Source: Desulfovibrio sp. JC010
GTDB lineage: Bacteria > Desulfobacterota > Desulfovibrionia > Desulfovibrionales > Desulfovibrionaceae
Assembly: GCF_010470675.1 (NCBI RefSeq)
Contig: NZ_VOIQ01000004.1
Span: 62,001 to 126,000 of the forward strand
Length of the DNA: 64,000 nt
Direction: 5' to 3'
Each line of letters begins with the position of its first letter. Position 1 is the stretch's first letter. The position numbers were made by a program, and so were the translations under genes. A model generated the notes under the pieces. That model saw nothing but the letters and a program-made list of their open reading frames with translations. It ran no database searches and had not been told where the DNA came from. This document shows positions 8,446-16,573 of this stretch, one piece after another.

Positions 8446-8540
8446 GCAGCGAAGCTTAATAAAAGGTTTTGGGATTTTTAAACCCTTTTGCAAAAGGGTT
8501 TAAAGCCCCCGGCAGGGTCCCCGAAGAGCCGCCGGAGGCA
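8446..8540 (-). repeat. Intergenic repeat copy R3 (reverse)
   Basis: On the minus strand it begins a few bases after the RND permease stop codon with GCCTCCGGCGGCTCTTCGG. The tetraloop stem contains a G-U pair where R1 has G-C. A perfect 28-bp palindrome lies at 8477-8504 (half TTTAAACCCTTTTG). The tail runs to AAGCTTCGCTGC. Confidence 0.85.
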
Positions 8541-8545
8541 TCTCT

Positions 8546-11500
8546 TTAAACCGGATTCTTCACTTTGTAGAACATGCAGTAGAGTACCGGAACCACAAGC
8601 AGGGTAAGCACGGTGGCAAAGGCCAGCCCGGCCATGATGGTTACTGCCATGGCTGAGAAGAAGGCATCGGTAACCAGAGGAAGCATACCGAGAATGGTTG
8701 TTCCGGCGGCCATGGCCACCGGGCGGATACGACTAAGGGCCGAATCCACAACCGCGCGGTACGGCTCCTTGCCTTCCGCAAGCTCCAGATTAATCTGATC
8801 CAGCAGAACAATGGCATTTTTGATCAGCATACCTGAGAGAGAAAGGAAGCCGAGCAGGGCCATGAATCCGAAAGGTTCCCCGGTTGCCAGCAATCCGCAG
8901 GATACCCCGATGATGGACAGGGGCACGGTCAGCCAGATGATAGCCGGGACTCGCAGATTGTTGAAGAGCATTACAGTAGCAATGATCATAATCAGGAACG
9001 GACCGCCGAGGCTGGCCGCCAGACTGGTCTGGGCATCCCTTGAATCCTCGAATTCGCCGCCCCATTCCATGGTGTAGCCTGCGGGCAGTTTCATTCCCTC
9101 GATCAATGGACGGAGCTCCTTGAAGAGTACGGACGGCAAGCCCACAATGGGCTCACAGGATGTGGTGATGGTCAGCATGCGGTTACGGGTTTGCAGCTTG
9201 CCGGGTTCAATGTTGCTTTCAAAGCCTGAAACAACCTCTTCCACCGGAATCATACGGTTTGCTACCGGGCTGAATATCTGCACGTCCCCGATCTGGTTCA
9301 CGTCCAGACGCTCCCTTGCCGGAGGGCGGGCCACGATGGGCAGAAGTTTATCACCCTCGCGGTAAACACCGATATTGGTTCCGGTAAAGAAAAGATTCAT
9401 GGCCTTGGCCAGATCGGGACGGGTGATGCCCGCAATTTTAGCCTGCGCTTCCATAATTACCGGACTGAGCACTTTTACATCCTGCCGCCAGTTATCGCGG
9501 ATGGATTCGGCATGTCCGGTTGCAAGCATTATGTCCTGTGCTTCAAGAGAAAGCTGACGCAGGACTTTTGTATCCGGCCCGCTGAAACGGACTTCAATGG
9601 AAGCCGAGCGTCCGGGACCGAGCTTGAATTTTTTAACCTTGGCTTCAGCCTGCGGGTAGTTCTCATTCACATATTTTTTGTAGCGGGCCATGACTTCCCC
9701 GGTGGTCTCGTAATCCTTCACTTCCACCAGCAGCAAGCCGTAGGATGAAGCTGTTTTCTCCGGGGAATAGGTCAGAATAAAACGCGGCGCGCCCTGCCCG
9801 GTAAAGGTGGAGACATTCTTGACCTGCTCATCTTCGAGGATCACCCCGGCCAGTTCATTTACATCTTCCGCTGTGGCCCGGATATCGGTGCCCTGCGGCA
9901 ACCAGTAATGGAGATAAAAACGGGGCTGGGTGGAATCCGGGAAAAAGCTCTGCTTGACGAATCCGAATCCGTAAATGGAAGCGGCGAGCATAACCACAAG
10001 GGTCGCCATGGTCAGCACCCGGCGGTGCAGGCAGAATTCAAGAATCCCGCGGTAGACGCGGAAAAGGATGCCGCCATAAGGATCTCTATCTTCGCTGACC
10101 TTGGGACGCAGAAACATCTCGCAAAGCAGCGGGGTCACGGTCACAGCGGTAATCCAGCTCATCATCAAAGAGATAAAAAGAACAATGAACAGGGAGCGGC
10201 AGAATTCACCTACCTTATCCGGGCTGAGGCCGATTCCGGCAAAAGCCATGATGGCGATAATGGTGCCGCCGAGCAGGGGCCACTTGCTCTGTTCCACAAC
10301 ATCCACAGCGGCCTGAATACGGTCCATACCTTTCTGGTAACGGATCAGCACCCCTTCAATGACCACAATGGCATTATCCACCAGCATACCAAGGGCGATA
10401 ATCAAAGCTCCGAGAGAGATGCGCTCCAAGGCCACTCCGGCCATCTGGATAAATATGAACGATCCGCAGATGGTGATCAGCAGGATTGCCCCGATAAGCA
10501 GACCGGACTGCATGCCCATGAAAAGCAGCAGTACGATGATAACGATAGCCACGGCTTCGGCAAGGTTGATGACAAAGGAGTTGACCGCGTTGTCGACACG
10601 GCTGGGCTGGAAGTATACTTCTTCCACATTGATGCCCACCGGGGTCTGCCCCTGCAACTGCTGCAATTTGGCATTGATGGCATGGCCCAGTTCAACCACG
10701 TTGGCCGCCGGGTTCCCGGCAATGCCGATGCCTACAGCATTATTGCCGTTGAAGGACATTATCTGAGAAGGCGGACTCTGGTAACCTCTGTGGATTTCCG
10801 CCACATCGCGCAAAGGAACAAGCCTGCCGGAACCATCACGGATAAACAGGTCCCCAAGATCCTCAACAGATTCCACCCCGCCAGAAGGAGCTATTTCAAT
10901 ATATTCCCGTCCAACCCGGACGTTACCGGATTTGACCACAAGGTTGCGGTTGGAGAGGGTATTGTAGACAGAGTCGAGGGAAACACCCAGCTGTGCCATT
11001 CTGGCCCGTGAGATTTCCACGAAGACGGTCTCCTGCTGTTCCCCCCAGACCGTAATCTTGGCAACGTTATCCACCAGCAGCAGCTGTTTGCGCAGGAAGG
11101 TCACATAGTCCTGCAAATCCTGCTGGGAATAACCGTCCCCTGTTACCGAAAGCAGGATGCCGTAAACATCACTAAAGTCATCAATAACAAGGGAAGGCCC
11201 TGCCCCGGGGGGAAGGGAGGACTGGGCGTCACTTACCTTGCGGCGGAGTTCATCCCAGACCTGGGGCAGGGTTTCCTTATCATATTGGTCCTGCACCTCC
11301 ACGGTGACAATGGATTGTCCCCGGTTGGATATAGCAGTTACCTTCTTGAGTTGTTTAAGCTGCTGGGCCGCCCCTTCGATTACGTCAGTGACTTCATCCG
11401 CCACTTCTGAAGGGGTTGCACCGGGGTAGTTGGTAACCACCAGTGCTTCCTTAATGGTAAACTCAGGGTCCTCAAGGCGGGGCATATCCAGAAAAGCCTT

Positions 11501-11578
11501 TACCCCGCCGAGGAAAAAAACAATTGTAAGAACCAGTGAAACGGTTTTCTTTTCAATGGTCAGCCGTGCAAGACTCAT
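8546..11578 (-). CDS. RND-family efflux permease (AcrB/HAE1-like)
   Basis: 1010 aa, the usual length for a trimeric RND pump. One N-terminal helix (about 11-30) is followed by a large periplasmic loop, helices around 340-480, a second loop and a C-terminal bundle ending VLTLLVVPVLYCMFYKV. The TM4 motif reads GMLVDNAIVVIEG: D401 of the proton relay is present, and the usual second Asp is Asn. It probably exports drugs, detergents or metabolites; specificity cannot be read. The start overlaps the adaptor stop by 4 nt. No outer-membrane channel gene is in the window, so a TolC-like protein must come from elsewhere. Confidence 0.93.
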   Translation of the reverse strand: MSLARLTIEKKTVSLVLTIVFFLGGVKAFLDMPRLEDPEFTIKEALVVTNYPGATPSEVADEVTDVIEGAAQQLKQLKKVTAISNRGQSIVTVEVQDQYDKETLPQVWDELRRKVSDAQSSLPPGAGPSLVIDDFSDVYGILLSVTGDGYSQQDLQDYVTFLRKQLLLVDNVAKITVWGEQQETVFVEISRARMAQLGVSLDSVYNTLSNRNLVVKSGNVRVGREYIEIAPSGGVESVEDLGDLFIRDGSGRLVPLRDVAEIHRGYQSPPSQIMSFNGNNAVGIGIAGNPAANVVELGHAINAKLQQLQGQTPVGINVEEVYFQPSRVDNAVNSFVINLAEAVAIVIIVLLLFMGMQSGLLIGAILLITICGSFIFIQMAGVALERISLGALIIALGMLVDNAIVVIEGVLIRYQKGMDRIQAAVDVVEQSKWPLLGGTIIAIMAFAGIGLSPDKVGEFCRSLFIVLFISLMMSWITAVTVTPLLCEMFLRPKVSEDRDPYGGILFRVYRGILEFCLHRRVLTMATLVVMLAASIYGFGFVKQSFFPDSTQPRFYLHYWLPQGTDIRATAEDVNELAGVILEDEQVKNVSTFTGQGAPRFILTYSPEKTASSYGLLLVEVKDYETTGEVMARYKKYVNENYPQAEAKVKKFKLGPGRSASIEVRFSGPDTKVLRQLSLEAQDIMLATGHAESIRDNWRQDVKVLSPVIMEAQAKIAGITRPDLAKAMNLFFTGTNIGVYREGDKLLPIVARPPARERLDVNQIGDVQIFSPVANRMIPVEEVVSGFESNIEPGKLQTRNRMLTITTSCEPIVGLPSVLFKELRPLIEGMKLPAGYTMEWGGEFEDSRDAQTSLAASLGGPFLIMIIATVMLFNNLRVPAIIWLTVPLSIIGVSCGLLATGEPFGFMALLGFLSLSGMLIKNAIVLLDQINLELAEGKEPYRAVVDSALSRIRPVAMAAGTTILGMLPLVTDAFFSAMAVTIMAGLAFATVLTLLVVPVLYCMFYKVKNPV

Positions 11579-12681
11579 CCGCGGCCCCCGATTCTACCCT
11601 TGAGGATTTTCACTTCCTGCCCGTCACGTAGGTAATGGGCACCGGAGACAACAACCTGTTCACCGGGGTTGATACCCTCATAAACTTCAAAGCTCTTGTT
11701 GACGATCCTGCCGACCTTGACGATACGCTTTTTCACCGCGCCATTATCATAAACCCAGACAAATTTATCCTGATCCGGATAGCCCACTACGGCAGAAATA
11801 GGCACTGATACGGTCTGAACGCCCTTGATCTCCGGCATACTGGCCACAACCTCAGCGGTCATGCCCGGATGAATGGACAGCCCGTCAGGGTTTTTCATTT
11901 TCAGGGTTACCTCATAGGTCTGGGTTTCAGCATTAGCCTTGGTCTGGTATTCTTTGATATCCAACTTGAATTCCCGGCCGGGATAAGTTTCAAATTTCGC
12001 ACGGGCCTTAAAATCATAGCTGTCTTTCTTAATAATTCCACGGACCCAGATGTTTTCAGGAACATCTACAACAACATCAAGGGAAGAAGTATCCTCAAGC
12101 TGGACGATGGACTCCTTGGCCTGCACAAATTCATGGTTATCAACGGATTTTACAGCGATAGTCCCGCTGAAAGGCGCAACAAGGCGGGTGTACTGCAGGT
12201 TGAGCTTGGCCCGGCGCAAATCCTGAATAAGTGAATTAACCGTGGCCCGACTGCTTTCAAAGCTGGACTGGGCCGAATCAAAGGCGGACTGGGCCACTGT
12301 GTCTGATTCCAGCAGCTTGGCGTTGCGGTCATAGGTGAGTTTTGCTTCCTTCATTACCGATCTGGCTCCGATGAGCTTGGCCTCAAGGTTGGCGATGGCA
12401 GCCTGAAAATCACGCTGATCCAGTTCGGCTATAATCTGGCCCTTTTTAACGTAATCCCCTTCCTTGACCACAAAACGTTCAATCTGCCCGGAGACACGGA
12501 AGGCCAGTGTTGCTTCGCGTGTAGCCTTGACCTTACCGGGAAATTTACGCAACTCCGGCGCATTGGCGTCAGTTATTTTCAGGACCCTTACCGGACGCAC
12601 AGGCTGTTCCACATGAACTTCCTCTTTGCATCCCGGCAGAAGCATCATTGCCAATATCAAAAAAATCAGTTTGTTTCGCAT
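11575..12681 (-). CDS. RND efflux periplasmic adaptor lipoprotein
   Basis: 368 aa. A lipoprotein signal ends in LLPGC (C18). The following order is typical of MexA/AcrA-type membrane fusion proteins: beta-strand VRPVRVLKI, lipoyl half-motif (GQIERFVVKEGDYVKKGQII), an alpha-hairpin rich in Ala/Ser/Lys, the second lipoyl half (LVAPFSGTIAVK) and the membrane-proximal domain. It is the first gene of the efflux operon. Its start lies about 30 bp from a palindromic operator (12714-12735) that shares its motif with the tetR-type promoter, so repression by the neighbouring regulator is likely. Confidence 0.92.
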   Translation of the reverse strand: MRNKLIFLILAMMLLPGCKEEVHVEQPVRPVRVLKITDANAPELRKFPGKVKATREATLAFRVSGQIERFVVKEGDYVKKGQIIAELDQRDFQAAIANLEAKLIGARSVMKEAKLTYDRNAKLLESDTVAQSAFDSAQSSFESSRATVNSLIQDLRRAKLNLQYTRLVAPFSGTIAVKSVDNHEFVQAKESIVQLEDTSSLDVVVDVPENIWVRGIIKKDSYDFKARAKFETYPGREFKLDIKEYQTKANAETQTYEVTLKMKNPDGLSIHPGMTAEVVASMPEIKGVQTVSVPISAVVGYPDQDKFVWVYDNGAVKKRIVKVGRIVNKSFEVYEGINPGEQVVVSGAHYLRDGQEVKILKGRIGGRG

Positions 12682-12713
12682 GGTTCTCCCCCCACTGCTT
12701 TTGTTTAAAAAAT

Positions 12714-12735
12714 ATTAATCAATCAGTTGATTAAT
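12714..12735. promoter_or_regulatory. TetR-type operator of the efflux operon
   Basis: ATTAATCAA (12714-12722) and TTGATTAAT (12727-12735) form a perfect inverted repeat around TCAG. The inner AATCAGTTGATT (12721-12732) has the AATCA-N2-TGATT form found twice at the regulator's own promoter. It overlaps the likely -10 region (TAATAT on the minus strand). Confidence 0.7.
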
Positions 12736-12751
12736 TGCTGGTTAAAAAAAA

Positions 12752-13333
12752 TTATCCCCAAAGGGCCGGGCTGCCTGACTTCAGCAAAGCAGTTACAATT
12801 TCCTTGTAAGCCCCGACTTTGTCATCATCGTCTATGTAATTTCCTCCGCCCAGCAGGTAATCGGAAAAAATAGTCCCGATGACCGCAGTGAATGTAATAT
12901 CTCTGACATCTTCAGGATGTTTTATGTTGCCGCCGGTACGGGCAAGAAACTCTTCAAAAAGCTCCCAGCCGCTATTATATAAACCATCCCGCAGGTCCTG
13001 CAGTTCAGGGCTGTCATGATTAAGTTCCCGCAATCCGATCAGATAGACATCCCGATTCTGGCGGGCATCATCCAAAAACATTGCAACATTCAGTTCCACC
13101 AGTTCGTCATGGTCCTTGGCCCCGGTCATGGATTTCCTGATGACCTCGATCATGCGCTCTTTGAATGAAGTAAAAATTTCACGCAACAGCCCGGCCTTAC
13201 CACCGAAATAGTAAGAGATCATAGCACTGTTCACATCAGCTTCGCGGGCGATATCCCTGATTCCTACTGAGTTGAAAGAGCGTTCGGCAAAGAGCTTGGC
13301 CCCGGCATGGAAGATTTTTTCGCGTTTTGTCAT
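12752..13333 (-). CDS. TetR/AcrR-family repressor of the efflux operon
   Basis: 193 aa. The N-terminal helix-turn-helix (about residues 22-45, VGIRDIAREADVNSAMISYYFGG) is classical TetR; the C-terminal ligand domain resembles the CecR/DUF1956 group. It lies upstream of the adaptor/pump operon and is transcribed in the same direction, but each has its own operator-bearing promoter. There is no Shine-Dalgarno sequence before the ATG, and the predicted transcription start coincides with the start codon, so the mRNA may be leaderless. The inducer is unknown, presumably a pump substrate. Confidence 0.9.
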   Translation of the reverse strand: MTKREKIFHAGAKLFAERSFNSVGIRDIAREADVNSAMISYYFGGKAGLLREIFTSFKERMIEVIRKSMTGAKDHDELVELNVAMFLDDARQNRDVYLIGLRELNHDSPELQDLRDGLYNSGWELFEEFLARTGGNIKHPEDVRDITFTAVIGTIFSDYLLGGGNYIDDDDKVGAYKEIVTALLKSGSPALWG

Positions 13334-13339
13334 AGGGCG

Positions 13340-13368
13340 TATCTAATCAAGTGATTAACCTTTGTCAA
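13340..13368 (-). promoter_or_regulatory. Promoter of the tetR-type gene
   Basis: On the minus strand TTGACA (13368-13363) lies 17 bp before TAGATA (13345-13340). The expected start point falls at about 13333, the A of the start codon. One operator half-site set covers the spacer/-10 and the other overlaps the -35. Confidence 0.7.
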
Positions 13369-13378
13369 TCACTTGATT
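13345..13378. promoter_or_regulatory. Double TetR-type operator (autoregulation)
   Basis: AATCAAGTGATT (13345-13356) and AATCACTTGATT (13367-13378) are exact inverted copies 10 bp apart. Each is itself an AATCA-N2-TGATT palindrome, so two dimers could bind over the promoter. The same motif stands before the efflux operon. Confidence 0.75.
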
Positions 13379-13399
13379 AATTTTTGCGAAAACAAATTA

Positions 13400-13948
13400 C
13401 TACCAGAGATTCTTGGTATCCAATGGCTTGGGTTCAAGATTATTAGGGTCTAACTCCTTAAGAATCTTTGGTGCATCAGCTTTTTTGCTGATATTGACGA
13501 CTTCCACCCTGCGGTTCCGGGCGCGACCTTTCTTGCTCTCATTGGAAGCGATGGGCTGTTCTTCGCCCATGCCGGCAATCTCAATGCGGTCGGGGTCGAT
13601 ATTGAAATGAACTGCAAGATAATTTTTGACTGCCTCGGCTCGTTTGAGGCTCAATGTTTTGTTATACGCACTGTCCCCGGCGGAGTCCGTATGCCCCACC
13701 AAGCGCACCTGCATGGAAGATCCGGGACCGGAAGTAAGTGCATCGCCAAGAGAATTCACCACCGGGTATGTCTTTTTACTGATCTTGGATGAATTGACCT
13801 TGAATTCGATCTTTAAAAATGCCCGTCCGCCCGGATCGGTAATCATACGCAGAATATCATCGGAATTGGCGGCAAAGCCGTCCTGCCCGGCATAAGCAAA
13901 AGGCACACAGCTAAAAATAAATATGATCAGGAAAACCAGTTTCTTCAT
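13400..13948 (-). CDS. OmpA-family peptidoglycan-binding protein
   Basis: 182 aa. Signal peptide 1-20 (ending FAYA), then one OmpA C-terminal domain (about 45-152) with the hallmark VGHTDSAGDSAYNKTLSLKR and NRRVEVV segments that bind meso-diaminopimelate. There is no beta-barrel and no lipobox, so it is probably a soluble periplasmic protein that tethers to peptidoglycan. The last 30 residues are Pro/Lys/Leu-rich and unassigned. It is transcribed alone. Confidence 0.85.
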   Translation of the reverse strand: MKKLVFLIIFIFSCVPFAYAGQDGFAANSDDILRMITDPGGRAFLKIEFKVNSSKISKKTYPVVNSLGDALTSGPGSSMQVRLVGHTDSAGDSAYNKTLSLKRAEAVKNYLAVHFNIDPDRIEIAGMGEEQPIASNESKKGRARNRRVEVVNISKKADAPKILKELDPNNLEPKPLDTKNLW

Positions 13949-14038
13949 GGAGACCTCCGGGCAAAGTATTCAGTAATACCCTTAAAATACCCTGCCTAAG
14001 TTCTTTGGGCAAGGCTTTCCAACCAGACAGCAGTACCT

Positions 14039-14455
14039 TTAATAATCCGGCCTTGAACGGCCTTTTTTAAGATCGGAACGTTTCTTCTTGTTATCCAAAC
14101 GTTTGCGCTTGGCTGAATAAGGGACTTTGGTTTTGCGCCGCTTACGGACCGGCTTCAGGGCATCGGCCAGCAATCTGGTAAAACGGGTAACGGCTTCCTC
14201 TTTATTGCGGAACTGGCTGCGGTGTTCTTCGCAGGATATCTGCAGTTCCCCTTTAGTATTGATTCTTGCGCCCAGCTTACTGATGATCAACAGCTTCTGA
14301 TGTTCGCTAAGGCTGGAAGATTCCTGCACATTGAAGACAAGGGTAACCTTTGAAGATGTCTTATTAACATGCTGCCCGCCGGGCCCGGAGCTGCGGCTGG
14401 TCAGAAAACTAATTTCATTATCGGGTATGGACAATGTTGAAGTGATACTTATCAT
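14039..14455 (-). CDS. arfB: Alternative ribosome-rescue factor ArfB-like (class I release-factor domain)
   Basis: 138 aa from the ATG at 14455. A longer open frame exists upstream, but only this start gives the family N-terminus (MISITSTLSIPDNEI). It contains the catalytic GGQ loop (SGPGGQHVNKTSS), the conserved EHRSQFRNKEEA segment and a long Lys/Arg-rich tail that in ArfB enters the empty mRNA channel. The protein hydrolyses peptidyl-tRNA on stalled ribosomes. The first 29 bases overlap, antisense, a possible small membrane-protein gene (14427-14570). No strong ribosome site is visible. Confidence 0.87.
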   Translation of the reverse strand: MISITSTLSIPDNEISFLTSRSSGPGGQHVNKTSSKVTLVFNVQESSSLSEHQKLLIISKLGARINTKGELQISCEEHRSQFRNKEEAVTRFTRLLADALKPVRKRRKTKVPYSAKRKRLDNKKKRSDLKKGRSRPDY

Positions 14456-14570
14456 AGCTATCGGCTGGATATTCTGTCTTTTGTATGCGTATGTGGCGTA
14501 CGCAGTCTTTAAGTTCGGTGCTTCGGGTCTTGCATCGTTCTTACTTTTTTTCAAGGAGAATTTATTATGA
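14427..14570 (+). CDS. Candidate 47-aa membrane protein
   Basis: Begins MDNVEVILIIAIGW and is hydrophobic over most of its length, with aromatic residues and a final KENLL, like a single-span or hairpin microprotein. Its stop overlaps the start of the NifX-like gene (ATGA), which would couple translation. Against it: there is no ribosome site before the ATG, and the start overlaps arfB on the other strand. I do not recognise it; it may be a chance frame. Confidence 0.35.
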   Translation: MDNVEVILIIAIGWIFCLLYAYVAYAVFKFGASGLASFLLFFKENLL

Positions 14571-14926
14571 AAATCGCACTTCCCTCCAGAGATGGAATGG
14601 TTGACGGTCACTTCGGACATTGTGAAGCTTTCACCATCTACACTCTGGATGAAGCCAAAAATATCATCGAAGAAGAAAAACTCACCCCTCCCCCGGGCTG
14701 CGGATGCAAATCCAACATCGTGCCCACCCTCGCTGAAAAAGGTGTAACCGTACTGCTGGCCGGCAACATGGGTCAGGGAGCGGTGAATCTCTTGCAGAAC
14801 AGCGGCATTCAGGTTATCCGCGGATGTGGTGGCGAACTCAAAGAAGCGGTTGCCCAGTGGGCGGCAGGAAACATCACCGATTCCGCAACCGTCTGCGACG
14901 ACCACGAATCCTGCGGCAACCACTAG
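14567..14926 (+). CDS. NifX/NifB-type Fe-Mo cofactor-binding domain protein
   Basis: 119 aa. Starts MKIALPSRDGMVDGHFGHCEAF, the standard opening of the dinitrogenase iron-molybdenum cofactor biosynthesis domain (PF02579 family). It adds cysteines in PPPGCGCKS, GCGGEL and a C-terminal CDDHESCGNH. Stand-alone members in sulfate reducers bind metal clusters (for example in the Orp proteins), but no nif gene is near. An AAGGAG site precedes the ATG. It may share a transcript with ychJ 44 bp downstream. Confidence 0.85.
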   Translation: MKIALPSRDGMVDGHFGHCEAFTIYTLDEAKNIIEEEKLTPPPGCGCKSNIVPTLAEKGVTVLLAGNMGQGAVNLLQNSGIQVIRGCGGELKEAVAQWAAGNITDSATVCDDHESCGNH

Positions 14927-14970
14927 AATCAGATCCAAAGACCGCAAATTAATCACTTGGAGATAGAAAC

Positions 14971-15453
<483 letters not shown>

Positions 15454-15487
15454 GCGCAAGCTTCTACAAGTCCTGATTGTTGATAAG

Positions 15488-15530
15488 CAAAACCCCCGCT
15501 TCGGTGTGCCGGAGCGGGGGTTTTGTTTTG
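15488..15530 (+). terminator. Rho-independent terminator after ychJ
   Basis: A 17-bp stem, CAAAACCCCCGCTTCGG with CCGGAGCGGGGGTTTTG, around TGTG. The A-rich and T-rich flanks also allow use from the other side. Confidence 0.9.
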
Positions 15531-15534
15531 GATT

Positions 15535-15558
15535 AGCCCCGGTGAACACACCGGGGCT
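15535..15558 (-). terminator. Hairpin after the second Rhs-linked membrane gene (copy 2)
   Basis: AGCCCCGGTG-AACA-CACCGGGGCT. It is a copy of the hairpin at 16091-16120 and lies 7 bp after a stop codon in the same place relative to its gene. There is no strong T-run, so termination is likely but not certain. Confidence 0.6.
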
Positions 15559-15564
15559 GCCATA

Positions 15565-16032
15565 TTACTTCAAATCATCCATCAGATCTTCAGGGAACTC
15601 GTTGTCTTTGTCTTTTAAGACAGGATGACGGTCATAGAAACCGTCAATGGGCTCAAGCTCAACATTACAATCCGGGCATTTGCCGTTTTCAGGCGTTTTA
15701 ACACGTTCAACTCCAAATGGAGTCTGGCATTTGGGGCAGATTGTGCCTTCTTCGGGATACTTTTTAGGAAGCTTATATAGTAGCCCTCCTAATATTACAC
15801 ACAGGCCAAAGCCTGCCCCCAACCACCTACCTGACAAACTTACCCGCATTCCCCTCGAATAAACATCTGCATGTGGGTCCCAAGGCCTGTCATAGAGAAT
15901 CATGCAAAGACCTACCACTAGGAATATCAGCCTCTCCGGCCTAATGTATTTATTGTCAAAAATCACAGACAACACACTATCAACAAAACGATCAAATTTT
16001 GTTTTATTTTCTGAAGTGCTCTTTCGTTCCAC
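15565..16032 (-). CDS. Putative Rhs immunity protein, paralogue 2 (two-TM, zinc ribbon)
   Basis: About 155 aa from the GTG at 16032, preceded by AAGGA; an earlier GTG at 16083 is open but has no ribosome site. Layout: a charged N-terminus, two hydrophobic helices separated by a short loop (PERLIFLVVGLCMILY; GAGFGLCVILGGLLY), a CPKC...CPDC zinc ribbon and the conserved end GFYDRHPVLKDKDNEFPEDL. It is a clear paralogue of the gene at 16124-16573, including the 3' DNA and the hairpin after the stop codon. Such tandem small genes after an Rhs gene are typically immunity genes; that role is inferred. Confidence 0.65.
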   Translation of the reverse strand: MERKSTSENKTKFDRFVDSVLSVIFDNKYIRPERLIFLVVGLCMILYDRPWDPHADVYSRGMRVSLSGRWLGAGFGLCVILGGLLYKLPKKYPEEGTICPKCQTPFGVERVKTPENGKCPDCNVELEPIDGFYDRHPVLKDKDNEFPEDLMDDLK

Positions 16033-16090
16033 TCTATATGTCCTTCGCCTAAACTTTACTAAGCACAAAAAACGGCTTCCCACTTAAGTA

Positions 16091-16120
16091 GGCAGCCCCG
16101 GTGAACACACCGGGGCTGCC
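16091..16120 (-). terminator. Hairpin after the first Rhs-linked membrane gene (copy 1)
   Basis: A perfect 13-bp stem, GGCAGCCCCGGTG with CACCGGGGCTGCC, around AACA, just after the stop codon. It is duplicated at 15535-15558. Confidence 0.6.
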
Positions 16121-16123
16121 ATA

Positions 16124-16573
16124 TTACTTCAAGTCATCCATCAAATCTTCAGGGAACTCATTGTCTTTGTCTTTTAACTCAGGATGACGATCATAAAAAC
16201 CCTTGAGAGGCTCTAACAATAATCCACATTTTGCACATGCTTTATTCGCCGGAATACGTACAGCGGTAAATGTTGTCTCACATTTAGGACAAATCATATC
16301 AACCGAAGATACCTTTTGATACTTTCTACGAACTGCACAAACGATAAGCACTAGCCCAGCAATGGTCATCAACCATCGTCCCCAAAGACTAACTGGTTGC
16401 CCTTCAATACTAGTCGTTGCCGAGTCAAGGAAAGGCATACTCCAACCAATTAGATATAATCCTAAAAAGATGGATATGACTTTGCTGAAAACAAATCTCC
16501 ACCATTCTGCATCTTTTATTTTATCTTTTAGTTCCATTTGAATTTCCACCAAATCTTGATTTCGCAGCTCCAT
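16124..16573 (-). CDS. Putative Rhs immunity protein, paralogue 1 (two-TM, zinc ribbon)
   Basis: About 149 aa from the ATG at 16573. A TTG near 16597 with GGAGG before it and an ATG at 16537 are alternatives, and the frame is open to 16618. It has the same layout as its paralogue: two hydrophobic helices (FVFSKVISIFLGLYLIGW; WLMTIAGLVLIVCAV), a CPKC...CAKC ribbon and GFYDRHPELKDKDNEFPEDL. Its 5' end lies inside the last 50-100 bases of the rhs gene in another frame, which points to coupled expression. A membrane immunity protein would suit a membrane-active toxin (inference). Confidence 0.7.
   Translation of the reverse strand: MELRNQDLVEIQMELKDKIKDAEWWRFVFSKVISIFLGLYLIGWSMPFLDSATTSIEGQPVSLWGRWLMTIAGLVLIVCAVRRKYQKVSSVDMICPKCETTFTAVRIPANKACAKCGLLLEPLKGFYDRHPELKDKDNEFPEDLMDDLK

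Noticed and set aside
9908-11011. 367-aa open frame on the plus strand opposite the RND permease gene
   Set aside because: Its composition is His/Gln/Asp-rich as expected for the antisense of a real gene, it has no ribosome site and no family features, and the RND gene on the other strand is unquestionable.
14456-14956. N-terminal extension of the arfB open frame and the matching antisense frame opposite the NifX-like gene
   Set aside because: The extension is antisense to the NifX-like gene, and ArfB family N-termini begin at the ATG at 14455.
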